From Neoceratodus forsteri (Eukaryota > Chordata > Ceratodontiformes > Ceratodontidae): a DNA stretch of 64,000 bases. The notes below the pieces were generated by a model. The model saw only the letters and a list, made by a program, of their open reading frames with translations, was not told where the DNA came from and did no database searches. Numbering within the stretch: the first letter of the stretch is position 1; each line of letters starts with the position of its first letter. Both the position numbers and the translations under genes were made by a program. Below, one piece after another: positions 59,554-64,000 of the stretch. The DNA is taken from assembly GCA_016271365.2 (NCBI GenBank), contig CM028132.1, forward strand, positions 585,535,001 to 585,599,000, given 5' to 3'.

Positions 59554-60928
59554 CTGATTTATCAGTCCCTGGTCACATTTCAAAAGAAATGAACCCACTG
59601 GAGTCCCACTGGCACAGGTCTCCACCACTTCTTTTAGGCGCACTGTTGTTCCACTTACTAGGGTGAGAAAAATGATGACCAGAGGTCCTTCGCCCAGTCC
59701 AAGGGAAGCTGGCAGGCACCTCTAGCCTTCTGCTGGACAGAGAGCTCCTTCCTCTTCACTGTCTAAACTGGAAATCCACACTGAACTTCCAAGCTTCTAA
59801 TTCTAGTCTACTTCCCCTGCAGCTGAGCTAAAAGGCTTATGCTGCTGTGACAGTTCTAAATGACATCACTCATTTTCTACCTAGCCTAGCTGAGCAAACA
59901 ATGAGGTGCATGTAGAGAGCTCCTCTAGAGAACAAGCTCCCTTCTAGTTGCCCAGACTGATGGGAGTCTAGTAACTCCAGGGAACTGGGTGGTTACACTC
60001 ACCACCAACAGATGAACCTTGCTGTCTGCAGCAAGGGCATTGGACTGCAACACAGGCCATCCAACCTATAAGTGTCTTATGGAGAAAGGTGGCCAGGCTT
60101 CCTCTACCAATGCTGAGCCATAGGCAGGTTGCACAAGAGAACAGAGGCCCACTGAAGCAACTTCAGCTTCACCTGACAAACTAGCTCGTGACTCTTTCCA
60201 GTTGCTCCAAGGAACTGCCTGAAGCATACAGTACCTTGACAGAACAGCACTGGTGACCCCTATCCATATCAGGACCACCAGCCTGTCAATCCCCCTAGAC
60301 CACTAGGGAAAAGCTATCTAATCTACGCTACCCACAAGGTAACCTATACCCATACACTTTTAACAATTTACACTCTGTACTGCTTTAGAAACATACATAT
60401 GGCATTGCATGCATTTCCCAGACCCCAGACCTACACACTTTAAACCTGAAAAGCAAAAATGTTTAACATTTCCTAGTTAAAACATTTCAAAACACCCAAA
60501 ACGAGGACTCCATTGAGCCCAGATATCCTCTTCTTGTCTTCTTTTCTTATTTCAGGCTCACTTGTAAAAGAAAACAACCTGAAAACAAGAAACAACGTGT
60601 AAGAAAACAGTAGCCAAACCTCCCAGTAGCAGAATACAATACAATCCCAAAAACATTTTTATAGGATTTTCTACAAAAGGCAGTATAAAAGTACCAAAAT
60701 AACATGCACAAAACATTTTGGGGGAGGAGAACCCTACATTGTCCAAACTAAGGAGGAAGTGTCGAGTGCACTAGGCACTCACATTTAAGAAAAGTCTCTG
60801 CAGGCCGAAGCCAAGTCAGAACTGTTCTTACCCATAGGCTCGAGGCTTCTGGAAAGTTTAGTCCAGATCCAGATGTCTATTGGACCAAATAGATTAGGGA
60901 CATATCCTCTTCAGTGGGAAAATACATA
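59554..60928. other. Unassigned DNA
   Basis: No element was recognised apart from a ~25-bp phrase (tcacctgacaaactagctc) at 60172-60188 that also occurs near 59417. Confidence 0.35.
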
Positions 60929-61611
60929 GGCCCAGATATTCAAAAGGGTTGCACCATGCGCAATAGGGTTACGCCTGCGCAAGTCCGAAAGTGCACCATT
61001 CTGCGATATTCAGCAGGAGGCAGTTGCGCCACTGAAAACATGCTGAGCAACAGCGCAATGCAAATGAATGCATGCTGAACTGGAGGGGGAGGAACCATGC
61101 ATAAACTGCACAGCCCGATATTCAGCCGGGCTGTGCAGAGTTGTGCAGGCGCAACCTCCAACCTGCACTTGCACAACTTTGAGCCAAAAAAAAAGGACCA
61201 AGTCGAGGGCACCCACAGGTGAGCTGCCGCATTGCAGGGTGCAACACAGCAGCTGCCACCTGTGGCTGGCCCTCAACCTACTCCCTGTGCCCCCCCTGCA
61301 GCCCGATTGCTGGCAAAAGTGTAAAAAGTCCCCCAACCCCCCTGACTGGCCCGATCACGGTCAAAAGCTGAAATAACCCCCACCACCAGCCCAATCAGGC
61401 AGCAAAATGTCCCCCGAATATATCCCTGGTGGTCCAGTGGACCGATAAGCCTGATCACGGGCTGGAGATGTCTAAAACACCCCCCCAAGAACACATCCCT
61501 GGTGATCTAGCACAACTCCTTTGAATATCACTCCAGCCACACCCCTGTGCAACTATTTTGTGCAGCGCAAGGGCTTGCGCCACAAAATAGCGCAGTTTGA
61601 ATATCCAGCCC
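60929..61611. mobile_element. Terminal-inverted-repeat DNA element (non-autonomous)
   Basis: The left end ggcccagatattcaaa is the near reverse complement of the right end tttgaatatccagccc. Both are flanked by ata, a possible 3-bp duplication. Subterminal gcgca-rich blocks are also inverted. Internal copies of gatattcag at 61003-61011 and 61117-61125, and a perfect 12-bp hairpin (61106-61117 with 61127-61138), suggest nested ends or rearrangement. It encodes no transposase, so the superfamily is uncertain. Confidence 0.6.
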
Positions 61612-64000
61612 ATAACATAAAAAGTAAGAGGAAAATCTGATCCTACCAGTTCCGATGTGCAGGCACAAAGTTCTGCATCACTTCTCTGGATCTGGACTGG
61701 ATCTCTTCTCCTTCTTCAGCTGAAGATAAATCTTCAGAACAAGCTCTTCCACATCACCTCTGGACTTGGTTACTGCTCATCAAGGAAGAAGGCTGCAGGC
61801 ACAACATCCCTTATTGCTCCGAGGGGGATGCTGCCCTGTTGCTCCCAGGGGGTGCTGTTTCATTACTCCCAGGGGGGATGCTGTACTCCGGCCTCCGGAT
61901 CTTCTTTCTTTGGCCAATTGCCTGCAAGAGTTGGGTGATGGATCAACCATGCTGGACATCCCTGATGTTGCTTTCTTTCAAGCTGGCATCTCCTGGTGTT
62001 GGTACTCAAGGGTAGTACCACTTGGGATGAGGACCATAAATAATTGTTTTATCAGGGTGGATGATTCTAGTAGAGTGGACTGTCTCATTGCCATTTCTAT
62101 CAGTCACTCTGGCTGAATCGAGATAGAGGGTAAGACCCAATCTCCACAACTTTAGCCTGTCTTGGCAAATTTTGATGCCTACAAACATACACAAACTAGA
62201 TTTAATGGTAGCTCTAGCTTCTTCCAGCAACCATTGTTCTCTATGGTCCTCAATTTTTTCCCACATCCATTTTTTGAAACACGGATACTTTTGTATGAAC
62301 TCTTTCTCAGCCCTGTGTCTGATCAGGCATTCCTCTTTACTACACTTAGGTAGATTTAGGCCAGAGGCCTGACTTGGGGGAGGTCAGACCTGGTTAAGCC
62401 AGTCTAGTTTGTTCCAAACAGGGAAACAGCAGTCCATTCCTGTACAGTCTCTGATGGCTCACTTCCTGTTAGGGCCAGTAGTAGCCCAGTCTCACTACCA
62501 GTCACCTTACTAACCAGTTCAATTTCTTCTTATTCTACTTTCTCTGACCAGGAGCTGATAGCTGGTTCAGCTCCTGGCACAGTCCACTCCTCACTAATTT
62601 CTGAGGCAGTCACCTCCCATTGTATGGCTTCTTCAATCTCGTCCTCATTGATCAACCTTGGACTAGGGCCTGCTGCCCACGGATCCACGGATTCAATTTC
62701 TGGCTGGTCCCTCTCAACCTCTTCCTTGGCTGAAAGGTCTATCTCTGCCTGCCACTGTGAGTCTCTTTCAGTCACACCTTCAAAGAATTCTCTCACAAAC
62801 TTCTGTTTCTTACTGCCTACATACAGCTGTCTTTTGTATTGTACAGGTTGGGCCCTCACCAAACATCCACGTCGGAGTCAGACATATGGTTTTAGTATTT
62901 GCTTGTACAGTACCAATATCCATGATCATGCCATACTGTTTTCTACAGTCCTTGCAATGAGGAATCATCAGAACATCTCTCCATGTTTTCATGCAGACCA
63001 CATGCACATTTACAGGAAAATTCTGTGGGGCAGCATTAGCTGGTGCTCCTTCACATGCATAAAGCTGTTCACACTGTTGCAAATCTCTCTCTCTCTCTCC
63101 CTCTCTCTCTCAACTGTCTAGAACCTGGTATGGAGTGGATACCCTTTTCTTTTGCTAGCCATTCTGCTCTGTAAAGCAACACACAAGTCCACGGTTACTG
63201 ATCTGCTTTACTGCATACTGACACACTTGGTTTGATTTTAAAAGACAAATGTCTTTCTCTTTCTGGGTGCTGAAACCTGCTGCTCTGCTTTTGCTCTTAT
63301 TTATGAACTTTGGCACACACACTCTGTTTGTTTTGCTATCAGGGCCCTGCCTCAACATGGCCCTTCTTGGTTTGTTTACATTGCTTTTCCACTAGGCCCA
63401 CTGCCCCAGCCTGGCTGCTGAGTTCGATTTTTCTCTGTGTCACAACACACTCACTGTGGCTTTCGGTTCTCTTGTTGCATAGCACTTTGCTCCCAACTTT
63501 GCTCAACATTTATTTGACTCAGAAAACCTGGATTACTCTGCTCAGTCTTCCAAAATCTTTACACACACACTTAGCGACTTTAATCTCCATTTACAACTTT
63601 GCCAACTTTGCTTAGACACTTGCTTACTTCAAAACTTTGTTTACTTTGCTCAACACTAGATGCCCAGAACTTTGTTGCTAGAGTACTTGCAGAAGTAGCT
63701 GGTTCCCTCTTGATGCTTGTAGCATGCTACTGACTCGACGGCACTTTCCTTGCTTCTGGTCGGTCCCACCCGACGATTTCCACAATGCACACAACAGTGG
63801 TAGCTACCGGAGCAATCACTATGTGGGAGAAGCCTCAATTGAAAGTTTTACACTTGGATTACAGTTAGTTTTATCAAAGAAGTCCAAATTCAGCTATGCC
63901 ACTACTGCTCAGCATGATGTCTCACACACTCTCTCTCTCCCTCCTCCTCCTCCTCAAACACTAAGCTGTAGAATAGAGTTCTAACCAGGGGGTGAAGCTT
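61612..64000. other. Unassigned DNA with a (CT)n tract
   Basis: A (ct)n tract lies at 63084-63111. Minus-strand open frames at 62862-62530 (acidic, 110 codons), 63082-62810 (Cys-containing) and 63358-63155 are adjacent but in different frames. I do not recognise any domain, so no gene is called. Confidence 0.35.

Noticed and set aside
62530..63358. Possible coding region on the minus strand (three adjacent open frames)
   Set aside because: The frames differ, and no domain, splice signal or retroelement motif was recognisable; one is mainly acidic and another Cys-containing. It may deserve a profile search but cannot be called.
1..64000. Bacterial-style operons, ribosome binding sites, terminators
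   Set aside because: Composition, retroelements, SINEs and microsatellites show eukaryotic DNA, so such signals would be meaningless.

Overview
The window looks like repeat-dominated, non-coding vertebrate DNA from a large genome. No intact cellular gene, tRNA or rRNA is recognisable. The evidence for a vertebrate is a mixture of CR1, L2 and L1/Tx1 LINEs, a MIR-like tRNA-derived SINE, long AT/AC microsatellites and a ~10 kb minisatellite. A lungfish, amphibian, coelacanth, cartilaginous fish or reptile would all fit, and the sequence alone does not decide. Nearly every long open frame is either a decayed LINE fragment or a translation of a tandem repeat.

Layout. 1-6.6 kb: L1/Tx1 ORF1 remnant (minus), a LINE 3' end, L2 scraps, a CR1 (minus) and an L2 (minus). 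7.1-8.1 kb: first copy of a palindrome-rich repeat family. 9.6-11.2 kb: several hairpins. 12.5-14.0 kb: a decayed Mutator-like (MULE) transposase preceded by a FLYWCH zinc finger. 15.7-22.7 kb: a large complex of nested palindromes and inverted repeats bounded on both sides by (TA)n/(CA)n microsatellites and interrupted by an L2. 24.1-30.7 kb: a LINE with endonuclease and reverse transcriptase, split by a second LINE in the opposite orientation. 30.7-31.0 kb: a SINE. 31.2-41.3 kb: a 73-bp minisatellite carrying at least six insertions, some with clear target-site duplications. 42.0-43.9 kb: second, inverted copy of the palindrome-rich family. 44.9-47.4 kb: a LINE 3' end and a CR1 (plus) split by a SINE. 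49.0-52.7 kb: a nearly full-length LINE (minus) with ~1-kb direct repeats upstream of its 5' end. 55.2-57.3 kb: second copy of the (TA)n-bounded palindromic element, containing a tandem pair of ~200-bp hairpins. 57.3-64 kb: direct duplications, microsatellites, a terminal-inverted-repeat element and unassigned DNA.

The best candidate for something undescribed is the palindromic element family. It has a ~386-bp self-complementary head, long collinear body modules and ends in (TA)n tracts. No protein is visible inside any copy, so it would be a non-autonomous foldback-like element whose mobilising enzyme is unknown. The window also gives a relative insertion order: SINE into CR1, LINE into LINE, L2 into the palindromic complex, and several elements into the minisatellite.
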